A stretch of DNA of 64,000 nucleotides from Magnetospirillum sp. ME-1 (GTDB lineage Bacteria; Pseudomonadota; Alphaproteobacteria; Rhodospirillales; Magnetospirillaceae): contig NZ_CP015848.1 in the NCBI RefSeq assembly GCF_002105535.1, positions 3,204,926 to 3,268,925 of the forward strand. Reading direction: 5' to 3'. The notes below the pieces were generated by a model. That model had not been told where the DNA came from and did no database searches. It saw only the letters and a program-made list of their open reading frames with translations. The first letter of the stretch is position 1; each line of letters opens with the position of its first letter. Shown here piece by piece: positions 38,678 to 49,812 of the stretch. Made by a program: the position numbers and the translations under genes.

Positions 38678-38808
38678 GTTCGGGATTCGACGCAGGTTCT
38701 AGCCCGCGTCCCTTTCGTGCTTGGGCCGGGCGGCGCCGCCGGGCGCCGCTCGTTTACGGCGCAAACTGCTTTGTTATTATTATTAGTAAAGACGGTCCGA
38801 CGCACCGG

Positions 38809-38839
38809 CGGTCCGGCGCTCCGGCGACGCGCCGGACCG
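38809..38839. repeat. Perfect 11-bp hairpin between sucD and sucA
   Basis: CGGTCCGGCGC and GCGCCGGACCG enclose a 9-nt loop, 16 bp after the sucD stop. No T run lies on the sucD strand. It may terminate in part or stabilise the sucCD message; an AT-rich TTATTATTATTAGTAAAG follows (38773-38790), a candidate promoter area for sucAB. Confidence 0.65.
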
Positions 38840-38855
38840 TTTGGTACTTTTTGGT

Positions 38856-39731
38856 TTAGCCCTTGAGGAGCTTCACCATGGTCGAGCCCAGCGAAGCGGG
38901 CGAGTCGGCGACGGCGATGCCGGCGGACAACAGGGCTTCCACCTTGAAGTCGGCGGTGTCGTTGCCACCCGAGATCACCGCGCCGGCATGGCCCATGCGG
39001 CGGCCGGGCGGAGCGGTACGGCCGGCGATGAAGCCGACGGTCGGCTTCTTCACCTTGGAGCGCTTCAGCAGCTCGGCGCCCTGGACCTCGGCGTCGCCGC
39101 CGATTTCGCCGATCATGATGATCGCCTGGGTCTCGGGGTCGGCCAGGAAGAGCTCCAGGCTGTCGACGAAGTTGGTGCCGTTGATGGGGTCGCCACCGAT
39201 GCCGATGCAGGTGGTCTGGCCCAGACCGGTGGCGGTGGTCTGCGCCACCGCTTCATAGGTCAGGGTGCCCGAACGGGACACGATGCCGATCTTGCCGCGC
39301 TGGTGGATGTGACCGGGCATGATGCCGATCTTGCACTCGCCAGGGGTGATGACGCCGGGGCAGTTCGGCCCGATCAGACGGGTCTTGGAGCCCTGCAGGG
39401 CGCGCTTGACGGCCAGCATGTCGGCCACCGGGATACCCTCGGTGATGCAGACGGCCAGCTCGATCTCGGCGTCGATGGCTTCCAGGATGGCGTCGGCCGC
39501 GAAGGGCGGCGGCACGTAGATCACGGAGGCGTTGCAGCCGGTCTTGGCCTTGGCCTCGGCGACGGTGTTGAACACCGGCAGGTCCAGGTGGGTGGTGCCG
39601 CCCTTGCCGGGGGTCACGCCGCCAACCATCTTGGTGCCGTAGGCGATGGCCTGCTCGGAGTGGAAGGTGCCCTGGGCGCCAGTGAAGCCCTGGCAGATCA
39701 CCTTCGTGTTGGAATTAACGAGAACGGCCAT
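38856..39731 (-). CDS. sucD: Succinyl-CoA synthetase alpha subunit
   Basis: A 291-residue subunit that binds CoA and carries the phospho-histidine. Motifs: [17 protein letters not shown] near the N-terminus, CoA-binding [21 protein letters not shown], and the active-site [12 protein letters not shown] with the phosphorylated His. It begins 2 bp after sucC. Confidence 0.97.
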   Translation of the reverse strand: MAVLVNSNTKVICQGFTGAQGTFHSEQAIAYGTKMVGGVTPGKGGTTHLDLPVFNTVAEAKAKTGCNASVIYVPPPFAADAILEAIDAEIELAVCITEGIPVADMLAVKRALQGSKTRLIGPNCPGVITPGECKIGIMPGHIHQRGKIGIVSRSGTLTYEAVAQTTATGLGQTTCIGIGGDPINGTNFVDSLELFLADPETQAIIMIGEIGGDAEVQGAELLKRSKVKKPTVGFIAGRTAPPGRRMGHAGAVISGGNDTADFKVEALLSAGIAVADSPASLGSTMVKLLKG

Positions 39732-39733
39732 TT

Positions 39734-40930
<1,197 letters not shown>

Positions 40931-40961
40931 CGGGTCTTGCTCCCCTTGAGTGTCTTGTCGA

Positions 40962-42218
<1,257 letters not shown>

Positions 42219-43382
42219 CTACCCCACCCACTCCCGCATCACGTAATCCTCGGCCTGCATCTCCATGAGGCGGGACACGGTGCGCTGGAATTCGAAGGCG
42301 CCGACGCCCTCGGGGTAGAGGGTTTCGGGGGGCGCGGCGGCCGAGCAGATGAGCGTCACCTTGTGCTCGTAGAGGGCGTCGATCAGGGTGACGAAGCGCC
42401 TGGCCTCGTCCTTGTTGGCGGGCGACAGCAGGGGGATGTCGGACAGCACCAGGGTGTGGTAGCGCGACGCCAGCGCCAGGTAGTCGCTGGGCCCCAGCGC
42501 CGCGCCGCACAGCTGGGAGAACGAGAAGCGGGCGACGCCCACGGCGGCGAGCGGGATGCGCAATTGCCGCCCGTTGACCTCGATGGTGTGGGGCGTGGCG
42601 CCGGCGCCCTCGGTCAGCCGGGCGAAGGCCAGTTCCAGGGCGTTCTCCGCCTCCTCGGTCAGCGGCGCGTGGTAGACCTGCAGGCCGCGCTTGCGGCCCA
42701 GGCGGTAATCGCGATCCGAGTTCAGCTCCAGGATGTCCAGCTTTTCCTGGATCAGCTTGATGAAGGGGATGAAGCGTTCCCGCTGGAGCCCATCCTTGTA
42801 GAGGTCGTTGGGATGGCGGTTGGAGGTGATGACCACGATCACCCCGTCATCCATCAGGCACTTGAACAGCCGGCCGACGATCATGGCGTCGGCGATGTCG
42901 GTGACCTGCAGTTCGTCCAGGCACAAAAGCCAGGCTTCCGAGGCGATGGAGCGGGCCAGCTTGGGGATGGGGTCGGCATCGCCGCGGCTCGGCGTCTGGC
43001 GCCATTTGTGGATGTCGGCGTGGATGTCGCGCATGAACTCGTGGAAGTGGACGCGCTTCTTGCCCGGGATCGAGGCGGTGTGGAAGAACAAATCCATCAG
43101 CATGGACTTGCCGCGCCCCACCTCGCCGAAGATGTAGAGGCCGTGCTTGGGGCCCGCCTGGGCTTCGAGATCGCCGCCGCCCCAGCTCCAGGCGGAGGCC
43201 GGCGCCGCCTTCTTCAGGCCGAAGCGGGCCAGCCAGCCGGTCTCGCCCAGCGCCGGCCGGTAGCGGGCCAGGGCATGGTGAAGGCTTTGCAGCTTCTCCA
43301 TGGCCAGTTCCTGGGCGACGTCCGGTCGGACCTCGCCACTGGCGACCTTGGCGCGGTAGGCGAACAGGGGGCCTTCGCCCAT
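42219..43382 (-). CDS. zapE: Cell-division ATPase ZapE (AFG1-like)
   Basis: A 387-residue AAA-type ATPase. Walker A is YIFGEVGRGKSMLMDLF; Walker B region LLCLDELQVTDIADAMI; then VVITSNRHPNDLYKDGLQRERF, all typical of the AFG1/ZapE family. ZapE interacts with FtsZ in E. coli, and mitochondrial relatives act in protein quality control. Alphaproteobacteria often have it beside mdh, as here. Start is the ATG at 43382 (MGEGPLFAYRAKV). A terminator lies just upstream. Confidence 0.92.
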   Translation of the reverse strand: MGEGPLFAYRAKVASGEVRPDVAQELAMEKLQSLHHALARYRPALGETGWLARFGLKKAAPASAWSWGGGDLEAQAGPKHGLYIFGEVGRGKSMLMDLFFHTASIPGKKRVHFHEFMRDIHADIHKWRQTPSRGDADPIPKLARSIASEAWLLCLDELQVTDIADAMIVGRLFKCLMDDGVIVVITSNRHPNDLYKDGLQRERFIPFIKLIQEKLDILELNSDRDYRLGRKRGLQVYHAPLTEEAENALELAFARLTEGAGATPHTIEVNGRQLRIPLAAVGVARFSFSQLCGAALGPSDYLALASRYHTLVLSDIPLLSPANKDEARRFVTLIDALYEHKVTLICSAAAPPETLYPEGVGAFEFQRTVSRLMEMQAEDYVMREWVG

Positions 43383-43400
43383 GGTTCCTTCAAGCTCCCG

Positions 43401-43432
43401 AAACGAAAGCGGGCGGGAGTCGCCTCCCGCCC
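43401..43432 (-). terminator. Terminator of the DHH phosphoesterase gene
   Basis: A perfect 9-bp stem GGGCGGGAG/CTCCCGCCC with a 4-base loop is followed on the minus strand by GCTTTCGTTT, 22 bases after the stop at 43454. Confidence 0.65.
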
Positions 43433-43453
43433 GGTCCTGGATGCCGGGGGCGT

Positions 43454-44386
43454 TCAGCCGTCGGCGTTGATCTTGGCGATGATGTCGCCCAATGCCTTGT
43501 CGCACACGGCGTTGTCCACCTGGCAGGTGCCGGCGTTCATGTGGCCGCCGCCGCCGTACTTCAGGCACAACTCGCCCACATTGGTGTTGGACGAGCGGTT
43601 GACGATGGACTTGCCGATGGCGAAGACGGTGTTCTGCTTCTTCACGCCCCACAGCACGTGGATGGAGATGTTGGTCTCCGGATACAGCGCGTAGATCATG
43701 AAGCGGTTGCCGGCGAAGATGGTGTCCTCGCCCCGCAGGTCCAACACCACCAGGTTCTTGTGGACGGTGGAGCAGCGCTTGATCTGGTCCTTGAACTTCT
43801 CGGCGTGCTCGAAATAGATGTCGGTCCGTTCCTTGACGTCGGGCAGGGCCAGGATCTGGTCGATGTTGTGGTTCCGGCAGTAATCGATCAGGTCCATCAT
43901 CAGCTGGTAGTTGGACACCCGGAACTCGCGGAAGCGGCCCAGGCCGGTGCGGGCGTCCATGATGTAGTTGAGCAGGGTCCAGCCGGTGGGATTGAGGATC
44001 TCCTCCAGCGAGTACTGGGCGGAATCGCCCTGGTCCACCGCCGCCATCATCTCGTTCCAGGCCGCCGGGAACACCTTGGAGCCGCCGTAATAGTTATAGA
44101 CCACGCGGGCGGCCGAGGGGGCCTCGGCCTCGATGACGTGGTTTTCCTTCTTGCCCACCCGGATGGTCTCGGACAGGTGGTGGTCGAAGGCGATGTGCAC
44201 GCCTTCCACATAGGGAAGGTTGGTGGTGATGTCCTTCGGCCCGATCTCGATGATGCCGTCCTGCATGTCCTTGGGATGGACGAACTTGATGTCGTCGATG
44301 AGATCGAGCTGCTTCAGCAGCACCGCGCAGACCAGACCGTCGAAGTCGCTGCGGGTAACCAGCCGGAATTTCTTGCCGTCGGACAT
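43454..44386 (-). CDS. DHH-family phosphoesterase
   Basis: A 310-residue protein of the DHH/DHHA1 superfamily. Motifs are VTRSDFDGLVCAVLL (motif I), IAFDHHLSE (the DHH box) and the C-terminal YGGGGHMNAGTC, which is the DHHA1 substrate-binding glycine loop. Relatives include exopolyphosphatases and nanoRNases; which substrate this one uses is not clear. The start at 44386 follows AGGAGTAGG. An in-frame upstream extension exists but does not resemble the family. Confidence 0.85.
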   Translation of the reverse strand: MSDGKKFRLVTRSDFDGLVCAVLLKQLDLIDDIKFVHPKDMQDGIIEIGPKDITTNLPYVEGVHIAFDHHLSETIRVGKKENHVIEAEAPSAARVVYNYYGGSKVFPAAWNEMMAAVDQGDSAQYSLEEILNPTGWTLLNYIMDARTGLGRFREFRVSNYQLMMDLIDYCRNHNIDQILALPDVKERTDIYFEHAEKFKDQIKRCSTVHKNLVVLDLRGEDTIFAGNRFMIYALYPETNISIHVLWGVKKQNTVFAIGKSIVNRSSNTNVGELCLKYGGGGHMNAGTCQVDNAVCDKALGDIIAKINADG

Positions 44387-44432
44387 AGACCTACTCCTCT
44401 TTCCCACCCCAGGGGTAGACACCATTTCCCCG

Positions 44433-44461
44433 AGAATAGCCTCGAGTGGTTCCAGTGACAA
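44433..44461 (-). promoter_or_regulatory. Promoter of the DHH phosphoesterase gene
   Basis: TTGTCA (-35) and TATTCT (-10) with 17-base spacing on the coding strand, about 47 bases before the start codon. Between it and the gene lies TCTACCCCTGGGGTGGG, a weak relative of the mdh/sdh motif. Confidence 0.55.
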
Positions 44462-44545
44462 CGTCCCTGGCGCAGGAATGTTTTTAAAAAAGTGGGGAGT
44501 TGGTTTAAACAATGGGGGCTTTTCCGGTTTCCATGGGCGTCTCCG

Positions 44546-44950
44546 ATGCATGCCATCCGCACTACCGCCTTCGTCCTGCTGGTCGCGTTTCTGGGCGGCT
44601 GCTCCATGGGAGAGGCGTTCGTCGACCGCCGTGAGATGGAAAAGTCCGTCAAGAAGCAGAAACTTCCCGGTCATGATGGCAATCTGACGGTCTGTTACGG
44701 CAACGACACCCCCAAGGCGGAGCGCGAGCGGCTGGCCGCCGAAGCCTGTGAGGTTTACGGCCTCAAGGCCATGCTGGTCAGGGAGCTGAAGTGGCAGTGC
44801 CGCCTGACCGTTCCGCATCTGGCCAATTATTACTGCTACGATCCCGATATGCGCATGGCCAATGGAGCTCTGGTGGATCCGTTCTCCAATTCCCAGGTGA
44901 AGGCCTGGGAGCGCGAACGCCGGCCGAAGGAGCCGTCCGCCGAGGAATAA
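44546..44950 (+). CDS. Small lipoprotein of unknown function
   Basis: A 134-residue lipoprotein. The signal peptide MHAIRTTAFVLLVAFLGGC gives a lipobox LGGC with Cys19. The mature part contains four more cysteines (TVCYGND, EACEVYG, WQCRLTV, YYCYDPD) that could form two disulfides, and a charged tail. It does not match a family I know. It is divergent from the DHH phosphoesterase and convergent with sdhB. Confidence 0.75.
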   Translation: MHAIRTTAFVLLVAFLGGCSMGEAFVDRREMEKSVKKQKLPGHDGNLTVCYGNDTPKAERERLAAEACEVYGLKAMLVRELKWQCRLTVPHLANYYCYDPDMRMANGALVDPFSNSQVKAWERERRPKEPSAEE

Positions 44951-44957
44951 GGCAATG

Positions 44958-44987
44958 AAAAGGGGCGGCCCCCATGGGAGCCGCCCC
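44958..44987 (-). terminator. Terminator of the sdh operon
   Basis: Stem GGGGCGGC (44962-44969) with GCCGCCCC (44980-44987), followed on the sdhB strand by TTTT. It lies 27 bp after the sdhB stop and may act in both directions for the convergent lipoprotein gene. Confidence 0.75.
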
Positions 44988-45014
44988 ATCCGTTTAAGGG
45001 ATCGCCAGACGCCC

Positions 45015-45794
45015 TTAGAGGCGGCGCTCGGCGATCTTTTCCTTGATGGCACCGATGGCCTTGGCGGGATTGAGTCCCTTGGGGCAGGTCTTGGTGCAGT
45101 TCATGATGGTGTGGCAGCGGTACAGCTTGAAGGGGTCTTCAAGCGCGTCCAGACGCTCGCCGGTCATCTCGTCGCGGGTGTCGAGAATCCAGCGGGCGGC
45201 CTGCAACAGCACCGACGGGCCGAGATAGCGGTCGCCGTTCCACCAGTAGCTGGGGCAGCTGGTCTGGCAGCAGAAGCACAGGATGCATTCCCACAGGCCG
45301 TCGAGCTTCTCGCGCTCTTCCGGGCTCTGCAGGCGCTCGCCGTCCGGCGGCGGGGCGGTCTGGGTCTGCATCCAGGGCTTGATGGAGGCCAGCTGGGCAT
45401 AGGGCAGGGTCAGGTCGGGGATCAGGTCCTTGACCACCGGCATGTGCGGCAGCGGATAGATGGCCGCGTCGCCTTTGATGTCCTCGATGGGCTTGAGGCA
45501 GGCCAGCGTGTTGGTGCCGTCGATGTTCATGGCGCACGAACCGCAGATGCCTTCGCGGCACGAGCGGCGGAAGGTCAAGGTCGAGTCGATCTCGTTCTTG
45601 ATCTTCAACAGGGCGTCCAGAACCATGGGGCCACAGGCGTCGAGGTCGACCTCGTAGCTGTCGAGCCGCGGGTTGGCGTTGGAATCGGGGTCGTAGCGGT
45701 AGATCTTGAAGACCTTGACGTTCTTGGCGCCAGTGGCCTTGTAGACCTTGCCGGGCTGGACCCGCGAGTTGGCGGGCAGGGCGAATTCAACCAT
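45015..45794 (-). CDS. sdhB: Succinate dehydrogenase iron-sulfur subunit
   Basis: A 259-residue subunit carrying the three Fe-S clusters that pass electrons from FAD to quinone. The 2Fe-2S ligands are in CREGICGSC and a later Cys (TLAC); the 4Fe-4S and 3Fe-4S ligands are in [12 protein letters not shown] and [15 protein letters not shown]. It is 21 bp after sdhA. Confidence 0.97.
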   Translation of the reverse strand: MVEFALPANSRVQPGKVYKATGAKNVKVFKIYRYDPDSNANPRLDSYEVDLDACGPMVLDALLKIKNEIDSTLTFRRSCREGICGSCAMNIDGTNTLACLKPIEDIKGDAAIYPLPHMPVVKDLIPDLTLPYAQLASIKPWMQTQTAPPPDGERLQSPEEREKLDGLWECILCFCCQTSCPSYWWNGDRYLGPSVLLQAARWILDTRDEMTGERLDALEDPFKLYRCHTIMNCTKTCPKGLNPAKAIGAIKEKIAERRL

Positions 45795-45815
45795 GTGCGT
45801 TCTCCTTACCCTTCC

Positions 45816-47600
45816 TCAGTACACGCGCTTTTGCGGCTTGATGTACTCGACCTCGTCGGTCAGCGTGTAGGTGTGCACCGGACGGTAGTCCAGGGTCACC
45901 TTGCCGTCCTTGACGGTGGCCAGGGTGTGCTTCTGCCATTCGACGTCGTCACGCTCGGGGAAGTCCTCGTGCGCATGGGCGCCGCGGCTTTCGTGGCGGG
46001 CTTCGGCGCCGACGATGGTGGCCAGCGCGCAATCCATCAGGTTCTCGAGCTCGAGAGCCTCGACCAGGTCCGAGTTCCACACGGTGGAGCGGTCGTTGAT
46101 CTTGATCTGCGGCAGGGTGGAGGCCACCTGGCCCATCTTCTCGCAGCCCTCGGCCAGCGACTTCGAGGTGCGGAACACCGCGGCGTCGTTCTGCATGGTC
46201 TTCTGCATGGCCAGGCGGATCTCGCTGGTATGCATGGAACCCGAGGCGTTGCGCAGACGGTCGAAGCGCGACACGGCCAGATCCGAGCCATCCTTGGGCA
46301 GCGGCTTGTGCGGCGTGCCGGGCTTGAGGATCTTGGCGGCGTGCAGCGCGGCGGCGCGGCCGAACACCACGATGTCCAAGAGCGAGTTGGTGCCCAGGCG
46401 GTTGGCGCCGTGCACCGACACGCAGGCGGCCTCGCCGATGGCCATCAGGCCCTGCACCGTGGCGTCGGGATTGTCCTTGGTGGGACGCAGCACTTCGCCG
46501 TGCAGGTTGGTGGGGATGCCGCCCATGTTGTAGTGGACGGTGGGCAGAACCGGGGCGGGGGCCTTGGTCACGTCGACGCCGGTGAAGATCTTGGCGGTCT
46601 CGGTGATGCCGGGCAGGCGCAGTTCCAGGGTCTCGGCACCCAGGTGCTCGAGATGCAGGAAGATGTGGTCCTTGTCCTTGCCCACGCCGCGGCCTTCGCG
46701 GATTTCCATGGTCATGGCGCGCGACACCACGTCGCGGGACGCCAGGTCCTTGGCGGTGGGGGCGTAACGCTCCATGAAGCGCTCGCCGGCGGAGTTGGTC
46801 AGGTAGCCGCCTTCACCGCGGGCGCCCTCGGTGATCAGGCAGCCCGAACCGTACATGCCGGTGGGGTGGAACTGCACGAACTCCATGTCCTGCAGCGGCA
46901 GGCCGGCGCGGGTCACCATGCCGTGGCCGTCGCCGGTGCAGGTGTGGGCCGAGGTGCACGAGAAGTAGGCGCGGCCATAGCCGCCCGAGGCCAGCACCAC
47001 CTGATGGGCGCGGAAGCGGTGGAGCGTGCCGTCGTCCAGGTTCCAGGCCATCACGCCGCGGCAGGTGCCGTCGGCATCCATGATCAGGTCGAGCGCGAAG
47101 TACTCGATGAAGAACTCGCACTGGTGCTTCAGGCACTGGGAGTACAGCGTGTGCAGGATGGCGTGTCCGGTGCGGTCGGCGGCGGCGCAGGCGCGCTGCA
47201 CCGGCTTCTCGCCGAAATTGGACATGTGGCCGCCGAACGGACGCTGGTAGATCTTGCCTTCCGGAGTGCGCGAGAAGGGCACACCGAAATGCTCGAGCTC
47301 ATGCACGGCCGGCACGGCCTCGCGGCACATGTACTCGATGGCGTCCTGGTCGCCCAGCCAGTCCGACCCCTTGACGGTGTCGTACATGTGCCACTGCCAG
47401 GTGTCCTCGGCCATGTTGCCGAGCGAGGCGCCGATGCCGCCCTGGGCGGCCACGGTGTGCGAGCGGGTGGGGAACACCTTGGTGATGCAGGCGGTCTTGA
47501 AGCCGGCCTGACCCATGCCCATGGTGGCGCGCAGGCCGGCGCCGCCGGCACCGACAACCACCACGTCGTAGGTGTGGTCGATAATCTTGTAGGCAGCCAT
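45816..47600 (-). CDS. sdhA: Succinate dehydrogenase flavoprotein subunit
   Basis: A 594-residue catalytic subunit oxidising succinate to fumarate. FAD-binding [16 protein letters not shown] and the covalent-FAD His in [17 protein letters not shown] are present, as is the active-site [21 protein letters not shown] region. The start at 47600 (MAAYKIID) is preferred over an ATG 15 bases earlier. It is 4 bp after sdhD. Confidence 0.97.
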   Translation of the reverse strand: MAAYKIIDHTYDVVVVGAGGAGLRATMGMGQAGFKTACITKVFPTRSHTVAAQGGIGASLGNMAEDTWQWHMYDTVKGSDWLGDQDAIEYMCREAVPAVHELEHFGVPFSRTPEGKIYQRPFGGHMSNFGEKPVQRACAAADRTGHAILHTLYSQCLKHQCEFFIEYFALDLIMDADGTCRGVMAWNLDDGTLHRFRAHQVVLASGGYGRAYFSCTSAHTCTGDGHGMVTRAGLPLQDMEFVQFHPTGMYGSGCLITEGARGEGGYLTNSAGERFMERYAPTAKDLASRDVVSRAMTMEIREGRGVGKDKDHIFLHLEHLGAETLELRLPGITETAKIFTGVDVTKAPAPVLPTVHYNMGGIPTNLHGEVLRPTKDNPDATVQGLMAIGEAACVSVHGANRLGTNSLLDIVVFGRAAALHAAKILKPGTPHKPLPKDGSDLAVSRFDRLRNASGSMHTSEIRLAMQKTMQNDAAVFRTSKSLAEGCEKMGQVASTLPQIKINDRSTVWNSDLVEALELENLMDCALATIVGAEARHESRGAHAHEDFPERDDVEWQKHTLATVKDGKVTLDYRPVHTYTLTDEVEYIKPQKRVY

Positions 47601-47604
47601 GACG

Positions 47605-47985
47605 TCAGGCTCCAATCGCGACTTTGAGGATCGACACCGTCATGAAGACGGCGAGGAAGGCGATGACCAGCTTGGACCCGACCAGGGCTGCGACCTTCTT
47701 GCATTCGCAGTGGACGTAGTCCTCGATCACCACCTGCAGGCCCAGCGCGGCGTGATACATCACGGTCAGCACGGTGAGCAGCAGCAGCGAGGAATTGCCG
47801 GGCTTGGCCATCCACGCCTTGAAGGTGGCGTAGTCGGCATGCGACAGGCCGATCACGGAGACGGCGAACCACAGCGACAGCGGGACCAGGAAGATGGCGG
47901 TGACGCGCTGGGCGATCCAGTGGCCGGCGCCTTCCTTGGCGGAACCGAGGCCGCGGGCGCGGCCGACAGGGGATTCGAGGCTCAT
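47605..47985 (-). CDS. sdhD: Succinate dehydrogenase membrane anchor subunit
   Basis: A 126-residue membrane protein with three helices (about 27-48, 60-80, 98-120). [15 protein letters not shown] holds the conserved His-x10-Asp-Tyr, the haem- and quinone-site residues. The basic N-terminus begins [19 protein letters not shown]. It lies 15 bp after sdhC. Confidence 0.93.
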   Translation of the reverse strand: MSLESPVGRARGLGSAKEGAGHWIAQRVTAIFLVPLSLWFAVSVIGLSHADYATFKAWMAKPGNSSLLLLTVLTVMYHAALGLQVVIEDYVHCECKKVAALVGSKLVIAFLAVFMTVSILKVAIGA

Positions 47986-48000
47986 ATCTGGCGCTCCCGA

Positions 48001-48378
48001 TTACAGGCCGAAGATCCAGGCCAGCAGGGTCAGCAGCGCAGCGGCGCCCACGACCATGCGGCCCGACTTGTCGGCCTCGGCGATCTCGTAGCCACGGCCC
48101 TTGTCCCAGAACAGGTGACGGATGCCGTTGCACAGGTGATAGAACAGGGCGCCGGTCCAGCCGAACAGCACCAGCTTGCCCAGCCACGAGCCGAGCACGG
48201 CCTGGGCGTGGCCATAGGCGACGGGGCCATAGGCGGCCGAGGCCAGCCAATAGGCCAGCACGACGGTGCCGACCGCGAGAGCCACGCCGGTGATGCGGTG
48301 GCTGATGGACAGGATGGCGGTGAACGGCATCCTGTAAACCTGGATATGAGGCGAAAGCGGCCGGGTGCGCGTTGTCAT
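48001..48378 (-). CDS. sdhC: Succinate dehydrogenase cytochrome b556 subunit
   Basis: A 125-residue membrane subunit with three helices. The N-terminal RPLSPHIQVYRMPFTAILSISHRITG is the family signature, including the quinone-site Ser and Arg; FYHLCNGIRHLFWDKG carries the haem-ligand His. First gene of sdhCDAB. The start at 48378 follows AGGGG. The promoter and a motif shared with mdh lie upstream. Confidence 0.94.
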   Translation of the reverse strand: MTTRTRPLSPHIQVYRMPFTAILSISHRITGVALAVGTVVLAYWLASAAYGPVAYGHAQAVLGSWLGKLVLFGWTGALFYHLCNGIRHLFWDKGRGYEIAEADKSGRMVVGAAALLTLLAWIFGL

Positions 48379-48445
48379 GGCAATAGCCCCTGAAATACGG
48401 ACGACATGGGCCTTGTATCGGCCCTTTGCGGCGATGCGGTGTAGG

Positions 48446-48474
48446 TGTTTAGCCCCTCGTGCCTTCGGAGTCAA
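48446..48474 (-). promoter_or_regulatory. Promoter of sdhCDAB
   Basis: TTGACT (-35) and TAAACA (-10) are separated by exactly 17 bases on the coding strand, about 70 bases before the sdhC start codon. Confidence 0.6.
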
Positions 48475-48504
48475 CGATAGGGACCACACTTTCCGGCGGG
48501 AAAT

Positions 48505-48523
48505 CCTACCCGGAGGGAGTAGG
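48505..48523. promoter_or_regulatory. CCTACCC-type inverted repeat upstream of sdhC
   Basis: CCTACCCGGAGGGAGTAGG has inverted ends CCTAC/GTAGG with a 9-base centre. It shares CCTACCCGGA.GG.GT with the sequence upstream of mdh (42151). Its centre lies about 75 bases upstream of the expected start of transcription, an activator-like position. Confidence 0.55.
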
Positions 48524-48602
48524 GCCAAACGCCGGGCCGAGTGTGATACGGCGGAATGCCTGCGTTGAAACGCTTTTAAGTGATGGCTGGAATTCCAAGG
48601 CC

Positions 48603-48628
48603 GGTGCGAGGGGAGTTCCCCTCGCACC
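48603..48628. terminator. Perfect hairpin after the mesaconyl-CoA hydratase gene
   Basis: An 11-bp perfect stem GGTGCGAGGGG/CCCCTCGCACC with a 4-base loop stands 10 bp beyond the stop at 48638. It lacks a T run. Confidence 0.5.
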
Positions 48629-48637
48629 TACCCGATC

Positions 48638-49714
48638 CTACTTCTTCCTGGGCATCAGCACGGTGTAATCGAAGTCCAGCACCACCGCCGGGTCGAAGTC
48701 CTTGCCGTTTTCCGCCTTGAAGGGGAAGCCGGCGCAAGGGCAGTTCTTGGTGGCGACCAGGCGGAGCCTCAGCGCGCCCACGTCCTTGCGCCCCGGAACC
48801 TCGATCTTTTCCAGCACCTCGGTCCAGGCGTGGATGGTGTCGCCGGCGAAGGTGGGGTTGGTGTGGCGTCCGCCGTTGATGGCGACGATCTTGAAGGCGT
48901 TGCCCAGGCCATTGAAGGACAGGGCGCGGGCCAGGCTGATGATGTGGCCGCCATAGATCAGGCGGCGGCCGAAGCGGCCCTGGCCTTCGGTGTACTGGTT
49001 GAAGTGAACCTTGGCGGTATTCTGCCACAGCCTGGTGGCCATCATGTGCTCGGCTTCCTCGATGGTCATGCCGTCCACATGGTCGATCTTCTCGCCCACC
49101 GCGTAGTCGTCCCACAGATGGGGGCTGCCGGCCAGCGTGGTGTCGTAGGCGGACAGCTTCAGCCCCTCGGGGATCACCAGATCGGCGGCGGCGACGGACT
49201 CGGCCAGGTCGGGCACCTTTTCCTCGGCGACGGGGGCGTTCTGGTCGCGCTTTCTGACCATCACCCAGCGCACGTATTCCACCACCATCTCGTGGAGCTG
49301 GTTGGTGCCCACCGAACGGACATAGACCACGCCGGTCTGCTTGTTGGAGTTTTCCTTCAGCCCGATCACCGTCGAGGTGGTGGTGATGGTGTCGCCGGGA
49401 TAGACCATCTCGCCGAAGCGGCCGACGGCATAGCCCAGGTTGGCGACGGCGTTGAGGCTGATGTCGGGCACGGTCTTGCCGAACACCACGTGGAAGGCCA
49501 GCAGGTCGTCAACGGGGGCGATGTGGCCCATGTTCTCGGCGGCGAGGCCCAGCGACTTGGCGAACTCGGCCGAGGAATTGACGGCGAAGCGCGAGCCGTA
49601 CAGCGCGGTGTACATGGCCACGTCGCCGCTGGTGACGGTGCGCGGCGTGGCGTGGTTGATCACCTGGCCGAGGCGGAAGTCCTCGAAGAAATTGCCGGCG
49701 TTGGTCTTGGTCAT
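48638..49714 (-). CDS. mch: Mesaconyl-CoA hydratase (beta-methylmalyl-CoA dehydratase)
   Basis: A 358-residue protein with two MaoC-like hot-dog domains. The first includes FFEDFRLGQVINHATPRTVTSGDVAMYTALYG; the second, DDYAVGEKIDHVDGMTIEEAEHMMATRLWQNTAKVHFN. This is the layout of mesaconyl-CoA hydratase, which makes beta-methylmalyl-CoA in the ethylmalonyl-CoA pathway, the substrate of Mcl1 at 17385. The gene is followed (same strand) by sdh and preceded by the malyl-CoA thioesterase gene, with an inverted repeat between. Confidence 0.87.
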   Translation of the reverse strand: MTKTNAGNFFEDFRLGQVINHATPRTVTSGDVAMYTALYGSRFAVNSSAEFAKSLGLAAENMGHIAPVDDLLAFHVVFGKTVPDISLNAVANLGYAVGRFGEMVYPGDTITTTSTVIGLKENSNKQTGVVYVRSVGTNQLHEMVVEYVRWVMVRKRDQNAPVAEEKVPDLAESVAAADLVIPEGLKLSAYDTTLAGSPHLWDDYAVGEKIDHVDGMTIEEAEHMMATRLWQNTAKVHFNQYTEGQGRFGRRLIYGGHIISLARALSFNGLGNAFKIVAINGGRHTNPTFAGDTIHAWTEVLEKIEVPGRKDVGALRLRLVATKNCPCAGFPFKAENGKDFDPAVVLDFDYTVLMPRKK

Positions 49715-49733
49715 TGCGGGACCCTTTTATTTT

Positions 49734-49794
49734 CGTCACCCCCGGGCTTGCCCCGGGGGTCCATGGATGCCCGGATCAAGTCCGGGCATGACGG
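49734..49794. repeat. Inverted repeat between mch and mcl2
   Basis: CGTCACCCCCGGGCTTGCCCCGGGGGTCCATGG faces GATGCCCGGATCAAGTCCGGGCATGACGG. Nearly the same as the copy between sucB and lpd (34419). Confidence 0.8.
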
Positions 49795-49812
49795 GGTGAA
49801 ACGGGGAGGGTG

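Noticed and set aside
38773-38790. TTATTATTATTAG as a microsatellite-type phase-variable repeat.
   Set aside because: Only three to four units, outside coding sequence; too short to suggest slippage control.
44955-47627. Plus-strand frame of 890 codons opposite sdhB and sdhA.
   Set aside because: Antisense shadow, composition typical of a GC-rich reverse frame.
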